This document shows, piece by piece, positions 9,012-17,697 of a DNA stretch of 64,000 nucleotides. Origin of the DNA: Exiguobacterium indicum HHS 31 (GTDB taxonomy: Bacteria > Bacillota > Bacilli > Exiguobacteriales > Exiguobacteriaceae). The first letter of the stretch is position 1. Each line of letters begins with the position of its first letter. A program made the position numbers and the translations under genes. Location of the stretch: positions 310,001-374,000 of the forward strand of contig NZ_MPSZ01000001.1 in assembly GCF_001939065.1 (NCBI RefSeq). The letters run 5' to 3'. Under the pieces are notes generated by a model, which was given only the letters and a program-made list of their open reading frames with translations, ran no database searches and had not been told where the DNA came from.

Positions 9012-9260
9012 AAGGGGCTGACTCAAAAGTCAGTCTCTACAAAGATAAGGGTGACAGAATGATAATCTGCCATCCTTATCTCGTAACAAAAAGAATGACG
9101 CGTCACACGCCACTCCTACAGGAACAAGCGCATTTATGCGCTGTCAGAGACGAACAAGACCCGCTTTCCTACTTCAACGAAGCAGGAAAACTGGCTTGTG
9201 TCTCTCCTGAGGAAAGGGCGTGAAAAGACGCGTCATTCTTTTTTTGAGTCAGTCTCTTTT
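9012..9260 (+). repeat. Structured intergenic repeat, copy A
   Basis: This is a 249-bp element, by hand alignment roughly 90% identical to the element at 11991-12237 and in the same orientation. Its ends are imperfect inverted repeats, AAGGGGCTGACTCAAAA on the left and the complement of TTTTGAGTCAGTCTCTTTT on the right. Inside are a 15-bp hairpin (9044-9058 with 9066-9080), a long stem built from GAATGACGCGT and ACGCGTCATTC, and two smaller hairpins. Differences from copy B often keep base pairing. It fills the gap between the convergent oxidoreductase and amylase genes almost exactly, so it may act as a terminator for both. No protein-coding gene is supported inside it. Confidence 0.85.
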
Positions 9261-9266
9261 GATTTC

Positions 9267-10820
<1,554 letters not shown>

Positions 10821-10830
10821 TTATGATTTG

Positions 10831-10844
10831 TGAAAGCGCTTGCA
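10831..10844 (-). promoter_or_regulatory. CRE (CcpA operator) of the amylase gene
   Basis: TGAAAGCGCTTGCA closely matches the catabolite-responsive element consensus. It lies 6-20 bases downstream of a TATAAT-type -10 box (complement at 10851-10856) read toward the amylase, the usual place for repression. The matching -35 box is weak. Confidence 0.82.
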
Positions 10845-11145
10845 TTATTTATTATAGGGAAGCTTCAGACAGGAGGAATATCGTCCCGGATTCTTATTTG
10901 TAAGTCTCTTTTGTTCGTGACTTTTGACCCTAGAATATTTCTTCTGAAGAATTATTTTGATGAGATTGACGTCATGAATGAAAAAAATCAGGACCATCTA
11001 ACCGTTGCCTTTCGATGAATATTCTGAACGACGACTCACCTTTAAAAAAGCAGGTCTATCGTCCATCTTCCACCAGGAATGGATTCGGTGTGAAAATGAG
11101 CGTGTAACACCAGCTCTCATACATACCATTTAAGGGGGAACACAC
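10845..11145. other. Divergent intergenic region, amylase/nuclease
   Basis: About 300 bases lie between the amylase CRE and the nuclease start. The region holds the amylase -10 box (10851-10856, minus strand) and AAGGGGGAA as ribosome binding site before the nuclease ATG. It is A+T-rich with a short palindrome around TTCTTCTGAAGAA near 10940. No small ORF with a convincing ribosome binding site was found. The nuclease promoter could not be placed with confidence. Confidence 0.5.
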
Positions 11146-11970
11146 ATGAACTGGAAGTCAAAGGTCACAGGTGCGCTTGCCGCAACACTTGCACTCGGGT
11201 CAATCGTCTTTACACCGGTCACAGCAAAAACAGTTGATCCAAAACAAGTTTCAGCAGGTCCGCAGATGGTCACGTCACAATCGACGATCGATGCGTACTA
11301 TCTACCAGCAGCGGGGAAGACAGGGGCAGCGTTGAAGGCATCGCTGCACGATATCATCGACAACCATACACAAGTGTCATACGACACGGTATGGACAGCA
11401 CTGAAAGAAACGGATCAAGATCCAAATAATGCGAATAACGTCATCGAGTTATACACGGGGAAATCGATTGCGAAAAGTAACAACGGTGGGAATGTCGGTC
11501 AATGGAATCGTGAACATGTCTGGGCAAAGTCGCACGGTGACTTTGGTACGACGAACGGTCCTGGAACAGACTTGCATCACTTGCGTCCGGAAGACGTCGT
11601 CGTCAACAGTGCACGTGGGAATCTTGACTTCGACAATGGCGGTACGAAATACAGTGGTTGCGATTGCTACCGTGATGGCGATTCGTGGGAACCACCGAAC
11701 CGTGTCAAAGGTGACATCGCGCGGATGATCTTCTACATGGCGGTTCGTTATGAAGGTGGCGGAGAAATCGATCTCGAAGCCTCAGAAAACGTCAATAATG
11801 GTACGAACCCGTTACATGGCAAATTGTCGACGCTGAAAGCATGGAATAAGCTTGACCCAGTCGATAGCTTCGAGATGCGTCGCAACGATGTCATCTTCGA
11901 GAAGTGGCAAAAAAACCGGAATCCATTCATCGATCATCCGGAATACGTAACATCAATTTGGGGAAATTGA
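11146..11970 (+). CDS. Secreted endonuclease I family nuclease
   Basis: This is a 274-residue exported nuclease of the endonuclease I family, which includes E. coli EndA-type enzymes and the B. subtilis extracellular ribonuclease Bsn (YurI). A signal peptide covers about residues 1-27 (hydrophobic core ending FTPVTA). The beta-beta-alpha metal site is clear: WNREHVWAKSHG near residue 125 with the catalytic histidine, then GTDLHHLRPEDVVVNSARGN. It degrades RNA and/or DNA outside the cell for nutrients; which one is preferred cannot be read from the sequence. It is divergent from the amylase. The structured repeat copy B begins 20 bases after its stop codon. Confidence 0.9.
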   Translation: MNWKSKVTGALAATLALGSIVFTPVTAKTVDPKQVSAGPQMVTSQSTIDAYYLPAAGKTGAALKASLHDIIDNHTQVSYDTVWTALKETDQDPNNANNVIELYTGKSIAKSNNGGNVGQWNREHVWAKSHGDFGTTNGPGTDLHHLRPEDVVVNSARGNLDFDNGGTKYSGCDCYRDGDSWEPPNRVKGDIARMIFYMAVRYEGGGEIDLEASENVNNGTNPLHGKLSTLKAWNKLDPVDSFEMRRNDVIFEKWQKNRNPFIDHPEYVTSIWGN

Positions 11971-11990
11971 TGACGAGTCAGTAAATAGGA

Positions 11991-12237
11991 AAGGGGCTGA
12001 ATCAAGAGTCAGTCTCTACAAAGATAGGGGTGGCAGAATGATGATCTGCCACCCCTATCTTGTAACAAAAAGAATGACGCGTTTCACGCAACTTCTACAG
12101 GACAAAGCGCATCTTTGCGCTGTCAGAGACAAATAAGACCCGCTTTCCTGCTTCATTCAAGCAGGAAACGGGCTTGTGTCTCGCCTGAGGAAAGGGCGTG
12201 AAAAGACGCGTCATTCTTTTTTGAGTCAGCCTCTTTT
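11991..12237 (+). repeat. Structured intergenic repeat, copy B
   Basis: This is the second copy of the roughly 250-bp element, a direct repeat of 9012-9260. Pairing is better than in copy A. A 17-bp perfect stem (12021-12037 with 12045-12061) has a 7-base loop. Further stems pair GAATGACGCGT (12072-12082) with ACGCGTCATTC (12206-12216), CACGC (12085-12089) with GCGTG (12196-12200), AGCGCA (12106-12111) with TGCGCT (12116-12121), and 12139-12153 with 12159-12172. The outer ends also pair. A T-rich tail follows the long stem. ORFs crossing it have no ribosome binding sites. Confidence 0.87.
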
Positions 12238-12329
12238 CATGGAGTCCGAACCTGCTATGCTGAAACTTTTTTGGAGAACCATTCGTATTGCCTACCGTAA
12301 GCCATTTTTTAGTAGAGAGGTCGTACGAT
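12238..12329. other. Leader of the YdcF-like gene
   Basis: With repeat copy B this completes the 359-base gap after the nuclease gene. It holds the GAGAGG ribosome binding site before the ATG at 12330. No clear promoter was seen. Confidence 0.4.
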
Positions 12330-12914
12330 ATGATCAAACGCACGTTTAACAAACGAAACATCAAATGGATGGTCGGTGGGGGACTAATCGCTTGTGTCGC
12401 CTTCTGGTACAGTGTCGGTATTTTCGTCAATAAAGGGGAACGGCCACTCGCTGATGGGACGTCACCGTATGTCATCGTCCTCGGCGCGGGTGTCAAAGGA
12501 GAAAAACCGTCGCAAATCTTACATAATCGGATTCAGGCAGCTGCGGCATATGGGAAACAACATTCAGAAGTCCGCTTCATCTTGAGCGGTGGACAAGGTC
12601 CAGATGAAGATATTTCAGAAGCAGAGGCGATGCGTCGCGGGATGGTGGCATCTGGGATTGCTGAAGAGCGGTTGATTCTTGAAGCCGACTCGACATCAAC
12701 GACGGAAAATCTACAATTTTCAAAAGCGTTGTTGCCAAAGGACGTTCGTCGCGTCTCGATCGTCACGTCAGACTTTCATCTGTACCGTGCGCGACAAGAG
12801 GCGAAACAACTTGGTTTACAGACGGATGCGATTCCGGCTGATACGCCACTTTCAGGAGTCCTTCGATTTGGAATGCGCGAACGCGTTGCGATCGTTGTTC
12901 AATTCCTACGCTAA
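12330..12914 (+). CDS. YdcF/DUF218 family membrane protein
   Basis: This is a 194-residue protein with one N-terminal membrane anchor (about residues 13-33) and a DUF218 (SanA/ElyC/YdcF) domain outside the membrane. The family core is visible as VIVLGAGVKGEKPSQILHNRI, here described in parts: VIVLGAG near residue 50, LSGGQGPDEDISEAEAM near 90, STSTTENLQFS, and SDFHLYRA near 150. Members are linked to cell envelope polymer metabolism and vancomycin tolerance in other bacteria, but the reaction is not established. The ATG at 12330 with GAGAGG upstream is preferred over the earlier TTG at 12288. It is convergent with the stress protein gene. Confidence 0.85.
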   Translation: MIKRTFNKRNIKWMVGGGLIACVAFWYSVGIFVNKGERPLADGTSPYVIVLGAGVKGEKPSQILHNRIQAAAAYGKQHSEVRFILSGGQGPDEDISEAEAMRRGMVASGIAEERLILEADSTSTTENLQFSKALLPKDVRRVSIVTSDFHLYRARQEAKQLGLQTDAIPADTPLSGVLRFGMRERVAIVVQFLR

Positions 12915-12942
12915 AAACCCCGACATGCTGAACATGTCGGGG
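12913..12942 (-). terminator. Terminator of the stress protein gene
   Basis: Perfect 10-bp arms CCCCGACATG and CATGTCGGGG have a 5-base loop. The T-run (TTTTT) lies only on the minus-strand side. On the plus strand the hairpin has no U-tract and may only weakly end the YdcF transcript. Confidence 0.85.
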
Positions 12943-12966
12943 AGAAAGAAGAAGTGCATTGAATGA

Positions 12967-13518
12967 TTAGATGCCTTCACCTTTATGTTTTTCCTCAGAA
13001 GATTGAGAATCATTTGCTTGTTTGTCGGAAGCATCATGCTCAGCAGGTGGTTCTTCTTTGCCGAGTGCGACATCCTTCGCTTCGACGACTTTATTGCTGA
13101 TTGCATTCAAATCACCTTTCGTCTCATTTACTGTCTCTTTCACCGTCGAGGCATCTGATTTCACCGTTTCAAGCTCTGTGTTCACTTTGTCATAGACATT
13201 TTGAACGTCAGATGCGACTTCTTGAATGATGCTTGAAGCACTCTTCACTTGATTGATGACTTGTGATGCTTTACCTGACGGATCTTCCTTAATAGAAGAA
13301 GCGAGGGTAGAGACGGAATCTTTCGCTCCCCGTAAACTCTGTTTCGTATTTTGGCGAGACGAAGAACTAAGTAGCGTCAATAGACCGCCGACAAGGGCAC
13401 CGAGCAACATTCCTGTGACGAGATTGATTTGACGACCTGATGATTCTTCCTGATCGAACTGGCGATTCGGATGTTCTGCGTGTGTTGCGTGTGGATCATG
13501 TTGAAGCTTCGGTTCCAT
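12967..13518 (-). CDS. YtxH-like general stress protein
   Basis: This is a 183-residue protein with a hydrophilic N-terminus, one glycine-rich membrane segment (about residues 31-51, GMLLGALVGGLLTLL) and a long, alpha-helical, highly charged C-terminal part. This is the layout of YtxH/YtxG-type general stress proteins. The molecular function is unknown. The ATG at 13518 has AAGGGAG upstream; the longer frame to 13587 would include the promoter. A near-perfect SigB promoter (13561-13585) reads toward it, so it is probably induced by general stress. It ends at a strong terminator and is probably monocistronic. Confidence 0.72.
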   Translation of the reverse strand: MEPKLQHDPHATHAEHPNRQFDQEESSGRQINLVTGMLLGALVGGLLTLLSSSSRQNTKQSLRGAKDSVSTLASSIKEDPSGKASQVINQVKSASSIIQEVASDVQNVYDKVNTELETVKSDASTVKETVNETKGDLNAISNKVVEAKDVALGKEEPPAEHDASDKQANDSQSSEEKHKGEGI

Positions 13519-13560
13519 GATGAACACTCCCTTGAGATAATATTTGACCATGATATGGAT

Positions 13561-13585
13561 ATACCCTTGTGACTGAATCAAAAAC
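13561..13585 (-). promoter_or_regulatory. SigB-type promoter
   Basis: On the minus strand GTTTTT and GGGTAT are separated by 13 bases, matching the Bacillus SigB consensus (GTTTaa, 12-14 bases, GGGTAT). It lies about 45 bases upstream of the YtxH-like start codon. Confidence 0.75.
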
Positions 13586-13616
13586 ATCTAAAAAAAACAT
13601 GTATTTGAAATGAAAC

Positions 13617-13645
13617 AAAAAAAGACCACCGTGATATGATGGTCT
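13617..13645 (-). terminator. Terminator of the small membrane protein gene
   Basis: On the minus strand AGACCA and TGGTCT pair around an 11-base loop and are followed by seven T. It begins just after the stop codon of the small gene. Confidence 0.75.
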
Positions 13646-13652
13646 AAGAGGT

Positions 13653-13826
13653 TCATTTGTTGAATGAATCATCATCTTTTTCGTGACGAAGTTTTCGGTT
13701 GATTTCATCATAATCGATTTCGATATCATCTTTGTTGCCCTTGTAGCCATATCCTTTTGAAATGACGATAATCGAGGCGACCAAGACGAATACGATGATG
13801 AGAATGGAGACGACATATAACCACAT
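13653..13826 (-). CDS. Small single-pass membrane protein, YtzI-like
   Basis: This 57-residue protein has an N-terminal membrane segment (about residues 2-23, starting MWLYVVSILII) followed by GYGYKGN and an acidic/basic cytoplasmic tail. The layout and the aromatic-glycine patch after the membrane segment recall the YtzI family of Bacillus, whose function is unknown. Support for a real gene comes from AAAGGAGGAG nine bases before the ATG at 13826, a terminator directly after the stop, and codon use like the neighbours. It is transcribed toward the stress protein gene but separated from it by the terminator. Confidence 0.75.
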   Translation of the reverse strand: MWLYVVSILIIVFVLVASIIVISKGYGYKGNKDDIEIDYDEINRKLRHEKDDDSFNK

Positions 13827-13952
13827 AGTCCACTCCTCCTTTCGTTCACTTTCTAGTATGACGGAAAACGCAGCTTCCGTCTAAACGAAATTGTAGGTTG
13901 TGTGCTAAACTGATGTCAGATAAACATGTTAAACGGAACGAGGTGACGGCGT

Positions 13953-15056
13953 ATGAGTATTTTGGTCGTAGATGATGAGTTAACGAATTTAATGCTCCTA
14001 GAGCGATTGTTAGAAAATGAAGGCTATGACGTCGTCAAGGCGATGAGTGGGGAAGAAGCAATCGAATTGATGGAGGATCCGTTATTCATCGAACAGTTGG
14101 ACGTCGTTCTCCTTGACGTCGAAATGCCAGGAATCAGCGGAATCGAGGCGACACGTTTGATTCGAAAACGGTTTGGTCTTGATGAATTACCGATTCTGAT
14201 CGTTTCCGGGCGATCAAACGAGGAAGATATCGTTGATGGACTAAATGCAGGAGCATCGGATTATACGACGAAACCGATCCGTAAAACGGAATTGCTCGCG
14301 CGAGTTCGTAACGCGATTGGTCTGAAGCAAGCAATCGATGCGCGAAAACGATATGAAAAAGTATTACAGGAAGACTTTGATTTGGCGCAAAAACTGCAAC
14401 AGAGTGTGCTCAGTGCGAATATCGAAGACGATGAGATCCGCATCATGGCGACGTATATCCCTTCTAAAAAGCTCGCGGGAGATATGTACGCCTGGTACCG
14501 CATCTCTCAGAATAAATACGGCATCATCTTGTTTGACGTCATGGGACACGGTGTCTCTTCTGCGCTGATCACGATGGGAATGAGTTCGATTTTGTTCGAA
14601 CTCGTGCACCGGATTGGTGATCCAGCACAAGTACTTGAAGAATTGAATCAGCAGATGAGTCGTTTGTTCCCAGGAGACGAGACAGAAATCTATTTCACTG
14701 CCGTTTACCTCTATATCGACCTAGATGAGATGAAGCTCAGCTATGCGAACGCAGGGCACCCACCTGGTTTGTTACGCATGAATGATCAAATCATTCCGCT
14801 TGAGAATACGGGACTTCCTGTCGGTATGTTCGAAGACTCGACGTATTCGAGCAAGACGATCGACATCGTCTCACCAGGATGTGTTTACTTGTACACGGAT
14901 GGTTTCATGGAACTCTACAGTAAAGGCATTGATGAAGGAATCCATGCCATCCAGAATCTGATCGAACAACAAGGACCGAACATCCATCAGTTGATTCAAC
15001 CGGATCAGAGCGATGAAGCGGATGACCTATGTCTCGTGACGGTCGAGATTAACTAA
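13953..15056 (+). CDS. Response regulator with PP2C-type serine phosphatase output
   Basis: This 367-residue protein joins an N-terminal receiver domain (DDE at 7-9, phospho-acceptor D55 in LLDVEMPG, K near 107 in TKPIRK) through a coiled-coil linker (about 130-155) to a SpoIIE/RsbU-type PP2C phosphatase domain. Phosphatase motifs include FDVMGHGVSSAL, NAGHPPG and LYTDG. Proteins of this layout control partner-switching systems by dephosphorylating an anti-anti-sigma factor. No RsbV, RsbW or sigB gene is in the window, so the target is unknown. The nearby SigB-type promoter makes a link to the general stress response plausible. The ATG at 13953 has GAGGTGA upstream, and a strong terminator follows. 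Confidence 0.9.
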   Translation: MSILVVDDELTNLMLLERLLENEGYDVVKAMSGEEAIELMEDPLFIEQLDVVLLDVEMPGISGIEATRLIRKRFGLDELPILIVSGRSNEEDIVDGLNAGASDYTTKPIRKTELLARVRNAIGLKQAIDARKRYEKVLQEDFDLAQKLQQSVLSANIEDDEIRIMATYIPSKKLAGDMYAWYRISQNKYGIILFDVMGHGVSSALITMGMSSILFELVHRIGDPAQVLEELNQQMSRLFPGDETEIYFTAVYLYIDLDEMKLSYANAGHPPGLLRMNDQIIPLENTGLPVGMFEDSTYSSKTIDIVSPGCVYLYTDGFMELYSKGIDEGIHAIQNLIEQQGPNIHQLIQPDQSDEADDLCLVTVEIN

Positions 15057-15066
15057 AGCGCAATAG

Positions 15067-15109
15067 AAAAAGACTAGGTAGCAGATACTTCCGCTACCTA
15101 GTCTTTTTT
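15067..15109. terminator. Bidirectional terminator
   Basis: Perfect 12-bp arms AGACTAGGTAGC and GCTACCTAGTCT with a 10-base loop have an A-run on one side and a T-run on the other. It serves the phosphatase gene and the convergent corA. Confidence 0.92.
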
Positions 15110-15128
15110 GTATGAAACCATACAAGGT

Positions 15129-16064
15129 CTAGAAAAACCTTCTCCGCCATAGGATAAATGCTGCAAGGCCTGAGAAGAAAATCATCATACCGAAGACGAT
15201 CCAGAAACCAATGACTTCACCTTCCCACGGAACATGAACGTTCATCCCGAACATTCCGGAAATCATCGTTGGGATCGAGATGACAATCGTAATCGAAGCA
15301 AGGAACTTCATGACGAAGTTGACATTGTTCGAGATGACGGAACCGAATGTATCCATCGTCGAACTGATGATATCTTTATAAATTTGTGCCATTTCCATTG
15401 CTTGGCGGTGTTCGACGAAGACGTCTTCGAGTAAGTCTTCGTCATCTTCGTGCTTCTCGAGACTCGGTGTCTTAATGATCCGGTCGAGGACACCATCGTT
15501 CGATTTCAAGGACGTCATGAAATAGACCAATGATTTTTGAAGGTTCATCAATTGAAAGATTTCTTGATTTCGCATCGAACGTTGAAGTTCTTCCTCAAGT
15601 TCGTCCATACGACGATCGATTTGACGCAAGAAACGTAAATACGAGGAACTGACTTTATAGAGAATCTGGAATACGAAGCGCGATCGGTAATTCGTCCGGA
15701 ATCCTCGCAACTTACCACTTGAGAATAACGTCAGGACATCGAGCTGTTGCGAACAAACGGTGATGAAATGACGGGATGTCACGATGATACCGAGCGGAAT
15801 CGTATTATAACGGCGTCCTGATGATTCTTCTTCGATGTAGGGAACGTCGACGATCATCAGTAGACCTTCTTCATCTTTTTCAAAACGTGGTTTTTCTTCC
15901 ACGTCCAAAGGGTCATAAATGAAATCCTCTGGAATATTCGTAGCAGCGATGACTTGGTCGGCTTCGTCCTTTGTCGGATTGACAAGATGGATCCAGGAAC
16001 CCTTCGTGAACTCCTGTATCTCGTTGACTGCCCCGGTGACATCGCTTCGATAAATCGTCAACAT
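15129..16064 (-). CDS. corA: CorA family magnesium/divalent cation transporter
   Basis: This is a 311-residue CorA-type channel for Mg2+ and related divalent ions, acting as a homopentamer in the membrane. A large soluble, helix-rich N-terminal domain (about 1-245) is followed by two C-terminal membrane segments. The signature GMN motif appears as ISGMFGMNVHVPW between them near residue 275, and the protein ends with the basic tail WRRRFF. The length is normal for the family. GGAGGG precedes the ATG at 16064. It is a single gene flanked by a shared terminator and the divergent Hpt gene. Confidence 0.92.
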   Translation of the reverse strand: MLTIYRSDVTGAVNEIQEFTKGSWIHLVNPTKDEADQVIAATNIPEDFIYDPLDVEEKPRFEKDEEGLLMIVDVPYIEEESSGRRYNTIPLGIIVTSRHFITVCSQQLDVLTLFSSGKLRGFRTNYRSRFVFQILYKVSSSYLRFLRQIDRRMDELEEELQRSMRNQEIFQLMNLQKSLVYFMTSLKSNDGVLDRIIKTPSLEKHEDDEDLLEDVFVEHRQAMEMAQIYKDIISSTMDTFGSVISNNVNFVMKFLASITIVISIPTMISGMFGMNVHVPWEGEVIGFWIVFGMMIFFSGLAAFILWRRRFF

Positions 16065-16185
16065 ATTGTCTATCCCTCCTGCTCTTCACTGTCTCATTAT
16101 AGAAATAGATGTGACAGCGTGTAAATGATTCTCCGATTTTTTTTACGAAGATTAGTGATAAGATGAAAACAGAGGAGGGGAAGAC

Positions 16186-16554
16186 ATGCCTTTTTTTAAT
16201 GCTAAGAAGCTCGAAGAACTTCAATCGATCGCGGGTGGGGACCATGCGTTCCTTCAAAAAATCGGAGAAACGTATATCGCGCAGTTCGATCGAAAGTTTC
16301 CTGAACTAAAAGATGCCGTCGCCAAGCAAGATGCTGAGCAAACTGAAAAGCTCGCTCACTTGCTAAAAGGTGCTTCCTATTCCGTTGCCGCTGATGATTT
16401 AGCTGATGATTTCGAACTGCTTGAAAAAGAAGCAGAATCCGGTTCAATGACCGGAACACAAGAAATCGTCGATCGGATTGAGCAATGCATGGTGGAATTC
16501 CGTGTCGTCTGGCTCGATGTGTTTACTGGAAAAAATCTTGACGCGCTGCGTTGA
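16186..16554 (+). CDS. Stand-alone Hpt (histidine phosphotransfer) domain protein
   Basis: This 122-residue protein consists of a single Hpt four-helix domain. The phosphorylatable histidine is H58 in KLAHLLKGASYSV, which matches the family pattern AHxLKGxS. Such proteins shuttle phosphate between receiver domains in multistep phosphorelays. Free Hpt proteins are uncommon in Bacillales outside the sporulation relay, so its donor and acceptor are open questions. Receiver-domain proteins are encoded on both sides (the PP2C regulator upstream, CheV downstream). GAGGGG lies upstream of the ATG. A terminator shared with the convergent cheV follows. Confidence 0.85.
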   Translation: MPFFNAKKLEELQSIAGGDHAFLQKIGETYIAQFDRKFPELKDAVAKQDAEQTEKLAHLLKGASYSVAADDLADDFELLEKEAESGSMTGTQEIVDRIEQCMVEFRVVWLDVFTGKNLDALR

Positions 16555-16569
16555 GCAATCGAATAGATC

Positions 16570-16599
16570 AAAAAAGCCGACATGCTGTCGGCTTTTTTT
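16570..16599. terminator. Bidirectional terminator between hpt and cheV
   Basis: AGCCGACA and TGTCGGCT form a stem with a 3-base loop, with A-run and T-run on either side. Confidence 0.9.
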
Positions 16600-16600
16600 C

Positions 16601-17479
16601 TTATAAGACGTATGAATCGACCGTTTCGATCAAACGACCGATTTCCGGTTTCGTGATTTGTGCATTGACACCAACCGACTCACCTTTATGGCGTAAATCG
16701 TCGGAAATCAAGGAAGAGAAGACGATGATTGGCAATTCCGCATAACGATCATCTTCACGGAGTCGTTTCGTCAAGTGTAGTCCATCCATCTTCGGCATCT
16801 CGATATCGGTGATCAGGAGGTCACAGTTGCTTCCGTTCTCAAACGCATCAAAAGCGTCCTTACCATTGATGAACCATTTTAGACCATGGTAACCGGCTTC
16901 CTCGAGTGTTTCGATGATCAATGTCCGGAGCATTTCCGAGTCTTCGGCGATCCAGATGACTTTGTCGGACCGGTCACGGGACTGGACGCGACGCCCTTCT
17001 TCGCGGGCGAAGATATCCTTGCGTGAGAGCTCAAGTGCGATTTTTTCGTAGTCGAGCAGGATGATCATTTTGTCGCCCGTTTTGACGACACCATTCGTTA
17101 ATCCCTCAATGCCACGAGCGAGTTCGTTTGGTGTATCGATCTGTTCCCATGAGATACGACGGATTTCCGTCACGGAATCGACACGCAGGACGCTTTTTTC
17201 CCCATTAAATTCACAGATGATCAATCGATCCTCGGTTGCTTCATCGTGGGGAACACCGATGACCGTCGGCAAATCGATGACTGTCATGACTTCGCCACGC
17301 AGTTCAATCAATCCTTTAACAGCATCCGGTGTACCTGGGAGTGGTGTCATCGGGAGCGGAACGATGATTTCCCGGACCTTCATGACGTTGATTCCAAACG
17401 TGTATGGTCCGCAATGGAAGATGACGATCTCGAGTTCGTTCGTGCCGGCTTCTAATAAAATATCGTGCTGATTATACAT
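16601..17479 (-). CDS. cheV: Chemotaxis coupling protein CheV
   Basis: This is a 292-residue chemotaxis protein with an N-terminal CheW-like coupling domain (about 10-155; VREIIVPLPMTPLPGTP and IELRGEVMTVIDLP are typical) and a C-terminal receiver domain (about 170-290; acceptor aspartate in LLITDIEMPKMDG). CheV couples receptors to CheA and adapts signalling through its own phosphorylation. No other chemotaxis gene is adjacent, which is normal for this gene. GAAAGGGGC precedes the ATG at 17479. It is convergent with the Hpt gene. Confidence 0.94.
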   Translation of the reverse strand: MYNQHDILLEAGTNELEIVIFHCGPYTFGINVMKVREIIVPLPMTPLPGTPDAVKGLIELRGEVMTVIDLPTVIGVPHDEATEDRLIICEFNGEKSVLRVDSVTEIRRISWEQIDTPNELARGIEGLTNGVVKTGDKMIILLDYEKIALELSRKDIFAREEGRRVQSRDRSDKVIWIAEDSEMLRTLIIETLEEAGYHGLKWFINGKDAFDAFENGSNCDLLITDIEMPKMDGLHLTKRLREDDRYAELPIIVFSSLISDDLRHKGESVGVNAQITKPEIGRLIETVDSYVL

Positions 17480-17575
17480 ATGGTTGTGCCCCTTTCCATT
17501 ACCTTCACTTCACTTCTGACTAGTTATCGGCATGCTACGCTGAAAATTCTAGTTCTGAATTGACAAAAAAAGTGT

Positions 17576-17589
17576 TGTAATCGCTTTCA
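17576..17589 (+). promoter_or_regulatory. CRE upstream of gapN promoter
   Basis: TGTAATCGCTTTCA matches the CRE consensus. It lies about 20 bases before the -35 box at 17610, centred near -65 relative to the expected start of transcription. That resembles CcpA-activated genes such as ackA more than repressed genes. It also lies between gapN and the divergent cheV. Confidence 0.65.
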
Positions 17590-17609
17590 TAATATGTTAA
17601 GCAAAAAGT

Positions 17610-17639
17610 TTGGCATTTGTCAGACCAATTGATTACAAT
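17610..17639 (+). promoter_or_regulatory. Sigma-A promoter of gapN
   Basis: TTGGCA and TACAAT are separated by 18 bases, about 58 bases before the start codon. Confidence 0.7.
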
Positions 17640-17697
17640 AAGCTATGCAGCCACACACTGAAATGAGAGAGATAAAAATAAATGGAGGTAGAGTGGA

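Noticed and set aside
8897-9223. Plus-strand 108-codon frame through repeat copy A
   Set aside because: It starts inside the oxidoreductase gene in another frame and lacks a ribosome binding site. The repeat keeps RNA pairing, not a reading frame.
12095-12496. Minus-strand 133-codon frame across repeat copy B and the YdcF gene
   Set aside because: It lies in the structured repeat and antisense to a well-supported gene, with no ribosome binding site and a low-complexity, arginine-rich translation.
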